From: Burkholderiaceae bacterium
GTDB lineage: Bacteria > Pseudomonadota > Gammaproteobacteria > Burkholderiales > Burkholderiaceae_C
NCBI GenBank assembly: GCA_024235855.1
Contig: JACKLN010000002.1
Location: forward strand, 310,001 to 374,000
DNA: 64,000 nt
Reading direction: 5' to 3'
The notes under the pieces were generated by a model. That model saw only the letters and a program-made list of their open reading frames with translations. It was not told where the DNA came from and made no database searches. The position numbers and the translations under genes are program-made. Below are positions 50,029 to 58,619 of this stretch, in pieces (within the stretch, counting starts at the first letter, position 1; every line of letters starts with the position of its first letter).

Positions 50029-51177
50029 GTGCACCGGCCCAGTCGATGGTCGTCAGCGCAGGTCAAGACAGTTGTGCAGGCCATGGGGCCGGCACTGCTG
50101 AGTCTGGCCGTGACTGGCGCCACGGCCGCGCCGCTGGACGCGCTGCTGGGCGCCTGGCCGGAGCGCGCGGGGCCGTCTTCGGCCGCTGCAGCGGCGCAGT
50201 TCGAGGCGGGCCTGTCCTTCGTCAACCGCCACATCGACTTCTCCGACCCCGAGGACGACCCGGAACTGGCCGCCCGCGCGGCCCGCGGTGACTACCGCGC
50301 GGCCCACCTGAGCGGCGGCTGGGCACCGGCGCCGGGCTGGTGGCTCACCGGCACGCTGGCCCAGCGCGAACTCGACGACGGCGTCGACCGCTACCGTTAC
50401 CTCGGCTGGCAACTCGCCGCCCAGTGGCGCTGGCACGAACCGGCCGCGGGCAGCCGCCTGCCGGCGATGGCGCTGCGGCTGGGGGCCTGGGGGCACCGGG
50501 CCGGCGAGACGGCGACGACGACGCCGGTGCGTGTGCCCGGGGCCGTGCTCGACACGGTGACCATCCGCGACCCGGCGGACCGCACCCTGCAACTCGATGC
50601 CATCGCGTCATGGACGCTGCGCCCGGGGCTCGAACTGGGGCTGCTGGCCAGCGTCGGCGACACCCGGCTGTCCTACGGCGGGCTCACCGCCACCACCCGC
50701 CGCAACGGCTGCAGCTACGACCTGCTGTTCACTGGCAACGACATCTTCGGCACCCTGGCTGAGCCCTGCAATGCGCCGGGCGGCGTGATCGAGCAGTTCT
50801 TCGACAGCAGCGGCAGCTACGGCGTCGACGTGCCCGCCGAGATCGCCTGGCGGGGGCGGTTCGTGCAATGGGGTGTGAACCTGCGGGGCGAGACGGGGGC
50901 CTGGACCTGGGCCGCCGGCTTCCTGTGGCACCGCATCCGGCGCGACGGCGTCGACGACGTGGTCGCCGAGCGCGGCCGCTCGGCCTACGCCCACAACCGC
51001 CAGCTCGTGCTCGACGGCGGCTGGCGCTTCCGTCCAGGCTGGGCGTTGTTCCTGCGTGCCGACCTGGGCGAACGGCTGTTCTTCAACGAGCTGCCCGTCA
51101 CCTACAACAGCAGCACCGCCGGGCGGTTCGGCAGCCGCCTGTCGCTGCTCACCGCCGGGCTGCGTGCCCAGTTCTGA
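50029..51177 (+). CDS. Putative outer-membrane beta-barrel protein
   Basis: The protein is about 382 residues from a GTG at 50029, just after the upstream stop. The N-terminus (VHRPSRWSSAQVKTVVQAMG, then ALLSLAVTGATAAP) fits a signal peptide. The body shows alternating strands (WWLTGTLAQRELDDGVDRYR, LQLDAIASWTLRPGLELGLL, WTWAAGFLWHRIRRDGVDD) and ends in TAGLRAQF with terminal Phe. An ATG at 50083 is an alternative start but leaves a poor signal. No family is recognised. Position between a regulon lipoprotein and glucokinase suggests a part in glucan uptake or anchoring. Confidence 0.68.
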   Translation: MHRPSRWSSAQVKTVVQAMGPALLSLAVTGATAAPLDALLGAWPERAGPSSAAAAAQFEAGLSFVNRHIDFSDPEDDPELAARAARGDYRAAHLSGGWAPAPGWWLTGTLAQRELDDGVDRYRYLGWQLAAQWRWHEPAAGSRLPAMALRLGAWGHRAGETATTTPVRVPGAVLDTVTIRDPADRTLQLDAIASWTLRPGLELGLLASVGDTRLSYGGLTATTRRNGCSYDLLFTGNDIFGTLAEPCNAPGGVIEQFFDSSGSYGVDVPAEIAWRGRFVQWGVNLRGETGAWTWAAGFLWHRIRRDGVDDVVAERGRSAYAHNRQLVLDGGWRFRPGWALFLRADLGERLFFNELPVTYNSSTAGRFGSRLSLLTAGLRAQF

Positions 51178-51187
51178 CACATCCACC

Positions 51188-52150
51188 ATGCAACAACCCG
51201 GCTTCCCGCGCCTGCTCGGCGACGTGGGCGGCACCCACGCCCGTTTCGGCTGGCAGGCCGCCCCGGCGTCGGCCATCGAACACATCGGCATCGAACGCTG
51301 TGGCGACCATGCCGGCCTGGCCGATGCGGTGCGCCACTACCTCGGCCAGTGGCGCCTGCCGGCGCCCGCGGCCGCGGCCATCGGCATCGCCAACCCGGTG
51401 GCGGGCGACGAGATCCGCATGACGAACCACCACTGGCGGTTCTCCATCCGGGCCCTGCGCGACGAACTCGGCCTGCAGCGGCTGTGCGTGGTCAACGACT
51501 TCGAGGCGCTGGCGCTGGCCCTGCCCACGCTGGATGCCAGCGTGCTGCAGCCCATCGGCGGCGGCCGGGCCGACCCGCAGGCCGCCTGCGCCGTGATCGG
51601 GCCGGGGACCGGGCTGGGCATGGCCGGCCTGCTGCCCGGTGGGCGCCACGCCGTGACCGGCGAGGGTGGCCATGCCACGCTGGCGCCGGTGGACGACCGT
51701 GAGTCCGCCGTGATCGCACGGCTGCGCCAGCGCTTCGGCCATGTGTCGGCCGAGCGCGTGCTGTCGGGCGCCGGCCTGGTGAACCTCTATGCGGCTGTCA
51801 GTGCGCTGGACGAGCAGGCGGCGGAGCCGCTGGAACCGGCCGACGTGATCCAGCGTGGTCTCGGTGGCCAGGACGCCGCCTGCCGCACGGCCATCGACCT
51901 CTTCTGCGGCTTCCTGGGCAGCGTGGCCGGCAACCTGGCGCTGACGCTGGGTGCGCGCGGCGGTGTCTACATCGGCGGCGGCATCGTGCCGCGGCTCGGC
52001 CCGGCCTTTGCCGACTCGGCGTTCCGCGCCCGCTTCGAGGCCAAGGGGCGCTTCAACGCCTACCTGTCGGCGATCCCCACCTGGCTGATCGTGGCGCCGC
52101 AGCCGCCGGCGCTGCAGGGCGCGTCGCGCGCGCTGGACATCGCCGGCTGA
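51188..52150 (+). CDS. glk: Glucokinase
   Basis: This 320-residue protein of the Glk (PF02685) family has the ATP phosphate-binding loop LLGDVGGTHARFGW, sugar-binding VVNDFEALALALP, the second phosphate motif VIGPGTGLGMAGL, GEGGHATLAP and GGVYIGGGIVPRLG. It phosphorylates glucose to glucose 6-phosphate with ATP in the cytoplasm. Being the last gene of an operon under the regulon operator, it captures glucose from glucan breakdown. It lies 10 nt after the barrel-protein gene. Confidence 0.93.
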   Translation: MQQPGFPRLLGDVGGTHARFGWQAAPASAIEHIGIERCGDHAGLADAVRHYLGQWRLPAPAAAAIGIANPVAGDEIRMTNHHWRFSIRALRDELGLQRLCVVNDFEALALALPTLDASVLQPIGGGRADPQAACAVIGPGTGLGMAGLLPGGRHAVTGEGGHATLAPVDDRESAVIARLRQRFGHVSAERVLSGAGLVNLYAAVSALDEQAAEPLEPADVIQRGLGGQDAACRTAIDLFCGFLGSVAGNLALTLGARGGVYIGGGIVPRLGPAFADSAFRARFEAKGRFNAYLSAIPTWLIVAPQPPALQGASRALDIAG

Positions 52151-52166
52151 GACCGCCGGGGCGGTC
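52151..52166. terminator. Short hairpin between convergent glk and the HtrA-type gene
   Basis: GACCGC-CGGG-GCGGTC forms a 6-bp GC stem with a 4-nt loop directly at the glk stop. No U-tract follows on either side, so termination would be weak or Rho-aided. It lies between two convergent genes. Confidence 0.35.
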
Positions 52167-52169
52167 GCC

Positions 52170-53276
52170 TCAGCTGCCGCCGTCCGCCAGCCGCATGCGC
52201 TGCTGGCGCGTCTTGCCGGCGTTCCACAGCGTGAGGGTCACGGTGTCGCCGGTCTGGCGCGCCTCCAGCAAGGTCAACACGTCATCGAGGTCGGTCACCG
52301 GTTGGCCGTCGACTTCGGTGATCACGTCGCCGAGCACGATGCCGCCGTCGCGCCCGCGGCGGAAGGGCTGCAACTCGGCGCGGGCGGCCGGGCTGCCGCG
52401 CTGCGTCTCGATGATGGTCACGCCCGGCGGCAGGCGCAGCGCCCGCGTGAGCCCCGGTGGGCCGGCGGTGATGCCCAGCGACGGACGCACGATGCGGCCG
52501 TCCCGGATCAGCCGCGGAACGATGCGGTTGACCTCGTCGGCGGGGATCGCGAAGCCGATGCCGGCGCTGGCGCCGCTGGGGCTGGCGATCTGCGTGTTCA
52601 CGCCGATCAGCCGGCCGGCGGAATCGAGCAGCGGGCCGCCGGAGTTGCCGGGGTTGATGGCGGCATCGGTCTGCACCACGCCGCGGATCGTGCGGTTGTT
52701 GAAGCTCTCGATCTCGCGGTTGAGCGCGCTGACGACGCCGGTGGTCAGTGTCTGGTCCAGGCCGAAGGGGTTGCCGATGGCCAGCACGCGCTGGCCCACC
52801 TGCAGGTCCTTGCTGCTGCCCAGCGGGATCGGCGGCAGTTTGTCGGCAGGCGCGTCGATCTTCAACACGGCCAGGTCACGGTCGGGGAAGGCGCCCACCA
52901 ACTTTGCATCCCAGGTGCTCTGGTCGGCCAGGGTCACGCGCGCCGCGTTGCCGCCCTGGATGACGTGGAAGTTGGTGACGACGTGGCCCGCCGTGTCCCA
53001 GACGAAGCCGGTGCCGGTGCCGCGCGGCACCTGCTGCACGTTCAGGGAGAAGAAGTCGCGCTGCGCCGCCAGCGTGGTGATGTGCACCACGGATGGCGAC
53101 AGGCGCCTGAACAGGTCGATGGTGGCCTGCTCGTCGGGCTGCAGCACGCCTCGGGGCGCGACGGAGCGTGGCGCCGGAGCGTCGGTGCGCGACGCGGCGG
53201 GGAAGGTGAAGGCCAGCAGCGCCGCCACGGCGCCGGCGGCGAAGGCCCAGAGCGTGCGGGAAGGGCGCAGGGTCAT
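52170..53276 (-). CDS. HtrA/Deg-type periplasmic serine protease with one PDZ domain
   Basis: This 368-residue protein has an N-terminal membrane anchor or signal (LWAFAAGAVAALLAFTFP), a trypsin-like domain with triad His in VVTNFHVIQGG, Asp in PDRDLAVLKI and Ser in NPGNSGGPLLD, then a single C-terminal PDZ (GVTIIETQRGSPAARAE, DVITEVDGQPVTDLDDVL). The DegS-like size and single PDZ suggest an inner-membrane-tethered periplasmic protease. It acts in envelope quality control or regulated proteolysis; the substrate is unknown. It marks the end of the glucan region. Confidence 0.9.
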   Translation of the reverse strand: MTLRPSRTLWAFAAGAVAALLAFTFPAASRTDAPAPRSVAPRGVLQPDEQATIDLFRRLSPSVVHITTLAAQRDFFSLNVQQVPRGTGTGFVWDTAGHVVTNFHVIQGGNAARVTLADQSTWDAKLVGAFPDRDLAVLKIDAPADKLPPIPLGSSKDLQVGQRVLAIGNPFGLDQTLTTGVVSALNREIESFNNRTIRGVVQTDAAINPGNSGGPLLDSAGRLIGVNTQIASPSGASAGIGFAIPADEVNRIVPRLIRDGRIVRPSLGITAGPPGLTRALRLPPGVTIIETQRGSPAARAELQPFRRGRDGGIVLGDVITEVDGQPVTDLDDVLTLLEARQTGDTVTLTLWNAGKTRQQRMRLADGGS

Positions 53277-53371
53277 CGGTGGTTCGGGGAAGAGACGGTC
53301 GACCCGATGCTAGATCGGGATCGTTTCGCGCATGTCAAGGCCGGGTTGAGAACCCGACCGGTTCGCGGCGC

Positions 53372-53860
53372 TCAGGCCACCACGTAGGCGGCGGAGCCGG
53401 TCGCGATCAGCGTGCCCTCGTCGTTGTGCATGCGCGTCTGCACCGAGCCCACGCGCCCACCCAGGCGCGTGACCTCGGCCGTGGCCACGAAGTGGCGGCC
53501 GTGCCCGGGGCGCAGGTAGTCCACGCGCAGGTCGATGGTGCCGAAGCGGCTGAAGCGCTGCATCACCTGGTCCGCGGTCTCCGTCGGGTGGCGCTCGGCC
53601 AGTTCGGACATCAGCGCCAGGCCGCCCAGTGCGTCCAGCGTGGCGGAGATGGCACCGCCGTGCAGCCGGCCGGTGCTGAAGTGGCCGACGAGCTCGCGCC
53701 GCATCGGGACGCGCACGCGCACGCCGCCCGCAGCGACCGATTCGACCTTCATGCCCAGCACCTCGTTGAAGCTGATGCTGTGCTCGAACATGTGCGTGAG
53801 CAGCTGCTCGAAGCGCGCCTGCTCCTCGGCGCTGCGGCGTTCGCTGGCGGTGTCCTTCAT
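53372..53860 (-). CDS. PaaI/hotdog-fold thioesterase
   Basis: This 162-residue hotdog-fold protein has the typical LHGGAISATLDALGGLAL helix and strands IDLRVDYLRPGHGRHFVATA and GRVGSVQTRMHNDEG. It starts at MKDTASERR; upstream codons in the same frame lie inside the BKACE gene and are not used. It probably hydrolyses an acyl-CoA from the neighbouring catabolic set, or relieves CoA trapping. It follows the BKACE gene by 10 nt. Confidence 0.82.
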   Translation of the reverse strand: MKDTASERRSAEEQARFEQLLTHMFEHSISFNEVLGMKVESVAAGGVRVRVPMRRELVGHFSTGRLHGGAISATLDALGGLALMSELAERHPTETADQVMQRFSRFGTIDLRVDYLRPGHGRHFVATAEVTRLGGRVGSVQTRMHNDEGTLIATGSAAYVVA

Positions 53861-53870
53861 GGGGGCGTGA

Positions 53871-54743
53871 TCATGCCCCAGCGCGCAGGCCCAGCATCGC
53901 GCGCGTCTCGGCCGGCGTGGCCACGGCACGGCCGGCATCGCGTGCACACCGGGCCAGCGCCTCGATCATCGCGCCGTTGCCGGGAGCGCGATCGCCACCC
54001 GGCAGGTAGAAGCTGTCCTCCAGGCCGGTACGCAGCATGCCGCCGAGTTCGGCCGTGCGCTGGTGCACCGGCCAGATCTCGGCGCGGCCGATGAGCGTGC
54101 TCTGCCACACCGCACCCGGCGGCAGCCAGCGAGGCAGCAGGGCCAGCAGGTCGGCGTCGCAGGGCATGCCGCTGGCCACGCCCATCACGAAATTGAGCTC
54201 GGGCACGCCGCTGAACAGGCCGGCCTGCAGGTACATGCCCACGCTGCGCACGATGCCCACGTCGAAGCACTCGAACTCCGGGTGGATGTGCAATTCGTTC
54301 ATCACGTCGAGCATGGCCTTGACCTTCTCCACCGGGTTGTCGAAGACCATCGGCGGCCAGGCCCAGGTGCCGTCGGCCTTGAGCTTGAGGTAGTTCAGGC
54401 TGCCGGCGTTGCAGGCGGCCGCCTCGGGCTTCACGCGGCGCAGGCAGGCCAGCGGGCCGCTGATGTCCGGGCCGACGACGCCGGTGGTCAGGTTGATGAC
54501 CACGCCGGGGCAGGCGGCGCGGATGGCGTCGACCACGGCCTCGGCCACGTCGGGGTCCCAGCTGGGGCGGTGACCCTGGCCCGGTTCCTGGCGACGCAGG
54601 TGCACGTGCATCACGCTGGCGCCGGCGTTGTAGGCGTCGCGCGCCTCGGCCGCCATCTGCGCCGGCGTCACCGGCACCGGGTGCTGCTGCGGGTCGGTCA
54701 GCACGCCGGTCAGCGCGCAGGTGAGGATGGCCTTGTCGCTCAT
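53871..54743 (-). CDS. BKACE-family enzyme (DUF849; 3-keto acid cleavage)
   Basis: This 290-residue protein has the BKACE pattern: N-terminal AILTCALTGVLTDPQQHPVP, the zinc-binding VMHVHLRRQEPG (HxH), VINLTTGVVG, FECFDVGIVRSVGM and GLEDSFYLPGGDRAPGN. The family (prototype Kce, 3-keto-5-aminohexanoate cleavage enzyme) condenses a beta-keto acid with acetyl-CoA to give acetoacetate and a new acyl-CoA. Its ATG overlaps the biotin carboxylase stop (ATGA), so it belongs to the acyl-CoA catabolic operon. The true beta-keto acid is unknown. Confidence 0.87.
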   Translation of the reverse strand: MSDKAILTCALTGVLTDPQQHPVPVTPAQMAAEARDAYNAGASVMHVHLRRQEPGQGHRPSWDPDVAEAVVDAIRAACPGVVINLTTGVVGPDISGPLACLRRVKPEAAACNAGSLNYLKLKADGTWAWPPMVFDNPVEKVKAMLDVMNELHIHPEFECFDVGIVRSVGMYLQAGLFSGVPELNFVMGVASGMPCDADLLALLPRWLPPGAVWQSTLIGRAEIWPVHQRTAELGGMLRTGLEDSFYLPGGDRAPGNGAMIEALARCARDAGRAVATPAETRAMLGLRAGA

Positions 54744-56590
54744 GCTTGGATGTCCAGTTCGATCAGCAGGTCGCCCGCGGCCACCGCCGTGCGCGGCTGG
54801 CGGTGCACGGCGGCCACGGTACCGGCGGCACCCGCCGGCAGCCACATCTCCATCTTCATCGCCTCCACGCAGGCCAGCGGCTGGCCGGCCGTGACGGCAT
54901 CGCCCACGGCGACCTTCAGCGCCACCAGGGTGCCGGCCACCGGCGCGCGCACATGGGCAGGTTCGGGGCGCTCGTCGCGGCCGGGCCAGGCAGAGCGCTC
55001 GCGGAACACGCAGGCGCGTCCGTCATGGGCCAGGTGCAGCGCGTCGCCGTCGCGCACGGCGTGGAAGTGGCGCTGCACGCCGTCGACCTCCACCGTCAGC
55101 CGGTGGTCGGCGAAGCCCAGGACACGCACGCCGTGGGCCGGCACGCGCAGCGCGCGCTGGTGGTCGGCGCATTGCAGGTGCAGGTCCATCGGACGTTGAT
55201 CGCCGCCTAGCACGGCGGCGGCCACGCGCCAGAGGTCCTCAGGGGGCACCATGGGTCGGAGGATGGCGGCGTCCTCGTCGGCCCAGGCGTCCAGGCGCGC
55301 GGTGGTCATGGCGCCTGCAGCGAAGTCCGGGTGCGCCAGCAGGTCGCGCAGGAAGCCGGCGTTGGTGGTCAGGCCCAGCAGCGGCGCGTCGGCCAGTGCG
55401 CGGCGCAGGCGGCGGATGGCATCGGCGCGGTCGCGGCCATGGGCGATGAACTTGGCCAGCATGGCGTCGTAGTGCGGCGTGACCTCGCCGCCCTCGGCCA
55501 GGCCGTGGTCGATGCGGAGGCCGGCGTCGCCCGGCCGCCAGTGCAGCACGCGGCCGGTCTGCGGCTGCCAGCCCCGGGCCGGGTCCTCGGCGTACAGGCG
55601 GGCCTCGATGGCGTGGCCCTGCATCTGCTGCTCAAATGCCGGCAGCGGCTCGCCGGCGGCCACGCGCAGCTGCCATTCCACCAGGTCAATCCCGGTGACG
55701 CACTCGGTCACCGGATGCTCCACCTGAAGCCGGGTGTTCATCTCCAGGAAGTGGTGCTGCCCTTCGGCGTCGACGATGAACTCCACCGTGCCGGCCCCCA
55801 CGTAGCCCACGGCACACGCCGCCGCCACCGCGTCGCGGCCCAGGGCCTCGCGCATCGCCGGCGTGACGAAGGGCGAGGGGGCTTCCTCGATCACCTTCTG
55901 CCGCCGGCGCTGCGCGCTGCAGTCGCGCTCGCCCAGGTGGACCACGGTGCCGTGCGTGTCGGCGAAGACCTGTACCTCGATGTGGCGGCCGTCGTCGATC
56001 AGGCGTTCGAGCATCAGCGTGCCGTCGCCGAAAGCAGCTTCCGCTTCACGGCGCGCGCCGGCCAGCGCCTCGTCGAGCTCGGTCAGGGTGCGCACCAGGC
56101 GCATGCCGCGCCCGCCGCCACCGGCCGTGGCCTTGACCAGCAGCGGCAGGCCCAGGCGCTGTGCCTCGGCGCGCAGGATATCCAAGTCCTGCCCGTCGCC
56201 GAGGTAGCCCGGCGCGCAGGGCACGCCGGCGTCCCGCATGCGGCGCTTGGCGCGCGCCTTGTCGCCCATCGCCCGGATCGCCTCGGCCGGCGGGCCGATG
56301 AAGGCCAGGCCGGCGGCCGTGCAGGCTTCGGCGAAATCGGCACGCTCGGACAGGAAACCGTAGCCCGGGTGCACGGCGTCGGCGCCACTGCGTCGCGCGG
56401 CGTCGAGCAGCGCCGCGATGTCGAGATAGCCCGGCACCGCCACTGCCATGTCCGCCTGCTGCACGTGGGGTGCGCCGGCGTCGTGCGCGCTGAATACCGC
56501 CACCGTGCGGTAGCCCAGCCGATGTGCGGTGCGGATCACGCGGCAGGCGATCTCGCCGCGGTTGGCGATGAGCACCGTCGTGAAGCTCAT
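54740..56590 (-). CDS. Acyl-CoA carboxylase alpha subunit (biotin carboxylase + biotin carrier), AtuF/LiuD-like
   Basis: This 616-residue protein has an ATP-grasp biotin carboxylase (VLIANRGEIACRVIRTAHRL, HPGYGFLSE, VKATAGGGGRGMRLV, FLEMNTRLQVEHPVTE) and a C-terminal biotinyl domain with CVEAMKMEMW, biotin on K579. It carboxylates biotin for the beta subunit at 58620. The gene order SDR, beta subunit, acyl-CoA dehydrogenase, hydratase, alpha subunit is that of atuBCDEF (geranyl-CoA carboxylase) rather than liuABCD. Methylcrotonyl- or another branched enoyl-CoA substrate remains possible. The start overlaps the hydratase stop by 4 nt. Confidence 0.9.
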   Translation of the reverse strand: MSFTTVLIANRGEIACRVIRTAHRLGYRTVAVFSAHDAGAPHVQQADMAVAVPGYLDIAALLDAARRSGADAVHPGYGFLSERADFAEACTAAGLAFIGPPAEAIRAMGDKARAKRRMRDAGVPCAPGYLGDGQDLDILRAEAQRLGLPLLVKATAGGGGRGMRLVRTLTELDEALAGARREAEAAFGDGTLMLERLIDDGRHIEVQVFADTHGTVVHLGERDCSAQRRRQKVIEEAPSPFVTPAMREALGRDAVAAACAVGYVGAGTVEFIVDAEGQHHFLEMNTRLQVEHPVTECVTGIDLVEWQLRVAAGEPLPAFEQQMQGHAIEARLYAEDPARGWQPQTGRVLHWRPGDAGLRIDHGLAEGGEVTPHYDAMLAKFIAHGRDRADAIRRLRRALADAPLLGLTTNAGFLRDLLAHPDFAAGAMTTARLDAWADEDAAILRPMVPPEDLWRVAAAVLGGDQRPMDLHLQCADHQRALRVPAHGVRVLGFADHRLTVEVDGVQRHFHAVRDGDALHLAHDGRACVFRERSAWPGRDERPEPAHVRAPVAGTLVALKVAVGDAVTAGQPLACVEAMKMEMWLPAGAAGTVAAVHRQPRTAVAAGDLLIELDIQA

Positions 56591-57375
56591 GGCGGTGCCC
56601 AGCGCGGTGGCCGCTTCTGCAGGAAGGCGTTGGTGCCTTCGGTGCCTTCGTCGCCCAGCACCGCATCGGAGAAGGCCTGCGCCGCCTCGGGGATCAGCTG
56701 TGCCGGCTCGCGCAGCCGGGACCGGGCCAGCAGCGCCTTGCTCGTCGCCAGCGCTCCGGGCGCGCAGCGCAGGATGTCGGCCAGCACGCGCTGCAGCGCG
56801 GCGTCGAGCCCGCCGTCGGGATGCACTTCATGCACCAGGCGCAGCCGCAGCGCCTCGGCGGCACCGATCCGTGCGCCGGTGACCACCAGCCGCTTGGTCT
56901 CGCCGTAGCCCAGGCGCTCGAGCAGGAAGGGCTCGATCTGCGCCGGCGGCAGGCCGAGCGAGGTCTCCGACAGCCGCAGGTCCACGCTCTCGCCGGCCAA
57001 GGCCACGTCCACCACGCAGGCCAGGCCGAAGCCGCCGCCCATCACCGTGCCCTCGAGCACGCCAATGGTCGCCAGCGGCGTGCGCGCGAAGGCCAGGCAC
57101 AGCTCGCCGAAGGCGGCGCTCAGGCGCACGACCACTTCGGGGTCCTCGACCGCGCGGGCGCGTGCCGCGGCCATGTCGGCGATGTCGCCGCCGGCACAGA
57201 AGTGGCCGCCGGCGCCGCGCAGGACGACCACGCGGGTCTGGCCGTCGCCTTCCGCGGCGGCCAGGGCTTCGCGCAGCGCCAGCACCATCGCCAGCGACAG
57301 CGGATTGCGCCGCGCCGGGCGGTTGAGCGTGAGGTGCAGGACGGGGCCGTCCTGCCGGACAAGCACGTCGCTCAT
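56587..57375 (-). CDS. Enoyl-CoA hydratase/isomerase family protein (AtuE/LiuC-like)
   Basis: This 262-residue crotonase has the oxyanion-hole strand GHFCAGGDIADM, EGTVMGGGFGLACVVDVALA with the first catalytic Glu region, and SETSLGLPPAQIEPF with the second. By position it would hydrate the carboxylated 3-methylglutaconyl-type CoA (isohexenylglutaconyl-CoA in the Atu pathway). It is linked by ATGA overlaps to genes on both sides. Confidence 0.87.
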   Translation of the reverse strand: MSDVLVRQDGPVLHLTLNRPARRNPLSLAMVLALREALAAAEGDGQTRVVVLRGAGGHFCAGGDIADMAAARARAVEDPEVVVRLSAAFGELCLAFARTPLATIGVLEGTVMGGGFGLACVVDVALAGESVDLRLSETSLGLPPAQIEPFLLERLGYGETKRLVVTGARIGAAEALRLRLVHEVHPDGGLDAALQRVLADILRCAPGALATSKALLARSRLREPAQLIPEAAQAFSDAVLGDEGTEGTNAFLQKRPPRWAPP

Positions 57376-58529
57376 GGCCGCCTGCGCCCGGGTAGTGTGT
57401 CCTCCAGCTTGCAGATGATGCCCAGCATGACCTCGTCGGCGCCACCGCCGATGCTGTTGAGCCGCCCGTCGCGGTACGCGCGCGAGACCGGGTTGTCGGC
57501 GGTGAAGCCCATGCCCCCCCAGTACTGCAGGCAGGCGTCGGCCACCTCGCGCGACAACCGCCCGGCCTTGAGCTTGGCCATCGACGCGAGCCGGGTCACG
57601 TCCTGCCCGGCAACGTACATCTCGACGGCGCGGTAGGTCAGCGCGCGCAGCGCCTCGACCTCCGTGCGCAGTTCGGCCAGCCGGAAGTGGACCACCTGGT
57701 TGTCCAGGATGCTCTGGCCGAAGGCCTTGCGCTCGCGGGTGTAGTCGATGGTCAGGTCGATCAGCCGGTCCAGCGCGCGCAGGTTGGCCGCCGCGCCCCA
57801 CAGCCGTTCCTCCTGGAACTGCAGCATCTGGTAGGTGAAGCCCTGGCCCTCCTGCCCGATGAGGTTTCGGCGCGGCACGCGCACGTTGTCGAAGTACAGC
57901 AGCGCGGTGTCGCTGCTGTGCATGCCGATCTTCTGGATCTTCTGCTTGGTGATGCCGGCGGCGTCCATCGGCAGCACGATCAGGCTCTTGTTGCGGTGGG
58001 CGGGGCCGTCGTCGGTGTTGGCCAGCAGGCAGCACCAGTCGGCCTTCAGGCCGTTGGTGATCCACATCTTGCTGCCGTTGATGACGTAGTCCCCGCCTTC
58101 CGTGCGGGCCGTGGTCTTCGCGGCGGACACGTCCGACCCCGCACCGGGCTCGCTGACGCCCAGGCAGGCCACCATGTCGCCAGCGATGGTGGGCACGAGC
58201 CACTCGCGGCGCAGGTCGTCGCTGCCGAATCGGGCCAGTGCCGGCGTGGCCATGTCGGTCTGCACGCCGATGGCCATGGGCACGCCACCGCAGGCACAGC
58301 TGCCCAGCGCCTCGGCCATCACCATCGAGTAGCTGAAGTCGAGCTCCGAGCCGCCGTAGGCCACCGGGTACTTCAGGCCCAGCAGGCCCAGGTCGCCCAG
58401 CTTCTTGAACACGGCGTGGCTGGGAAACTCCTCGGCTTTCTCCCAGTCGTCGACGAAGGGGTTGACCTCCTTCTCGATGAAGCGGGTGACGGTCTCGTCG
58501 AGCTGCCGGTGTTCGGGGGTGAATTCCAT
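57372..58529 (-). CDS. Acyl-CoA dehydrogenase (citronellyl-CoA dehydrogenase AtuD-like)
   Basis: This 385-residue FAD enzyme has FTPEHRQLDETVTRFIEKEV, CGGVPMAIGVQTDMATPALA, VSEPGAGSDVSAAKTT, INGSKMWITNG, FQEERLWGAA and IGGGADEVMLGIICK, with the catalytic Glu in ADEV. Several of these stretches recall Pseudomonas AtuD (citronellyl-CoA dehydrogenase) from memory, more than isovaleryl-CoA dehydrogenase. It introduces the alpha-beta double bond before carboxylation. The stop overlaps the hydratase start (ATGA). Confidence 0.88.
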   Translation of the reverse strand: MEFTPEHRQLDETVTRFIEKEVNPFVDDWEKAEEFPSHAVFKKLGDLGLLGLKYPVAYGGSELDFSYSMVMAEALGSCACGGVPMAIGVQTDMATPALARFGSDDLRREWLVPTIAGDMVACLGVSEPGAGSDVSAAKTTARTEGGDYVINGSKMWITNGLKADWCCLLANTDDGPAHRNKSLIVLPMDAAGITKQKIQKIGMHSSDTALLYFDNVRVPRRNLIGQEGQGFTYQMLQFQEERLWGAAANLRALDRLIDLTIDYTRERKAFGQSILDNQVVHFRLAELRTEVEALRALTYRAVEMYVAGQDVTRLASMAKLKAGRLSREVADACLQYWGGMGFTADNPVSRAYRDGRLNSIGGGADEVMLGIICKLEDTLPGRRRP

Positions 58530-58561
58530 GTCAGTACCGCCCGGCCGTTCCGAAGGTACTG

Positions 58562-58605
58562 ACAGCCCCCACGGGGGGCAGCGAACGAAGTGAGCTTGGG
58601 GGCTT
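58562..58605. repeat. Intergenic palindromic (REP-like) element
   Basis: CCCCCACGGGGGG, then an AGCGAACGAAGTGAGCTT core (itself a partial inverted repeat) and CTTGGGGG lie between the carboxyltransferase and the dehydrogenase gene. The nested inverted repeats resemble short dispersed intergenic elements of Burkholderiales. Only one copy is in this window, so the repeat nature is inferred. Confidence 0.4.
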
Positions 58606-58619
58606 CATGTCTTGTCCTC

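Noticed and set aside
56029..56045. GAAAGCAGCTTCC within the biotin carboxylase gene
   Set aside because: Coding-region chance match to the operator half; asymmetric and not at a promoter.
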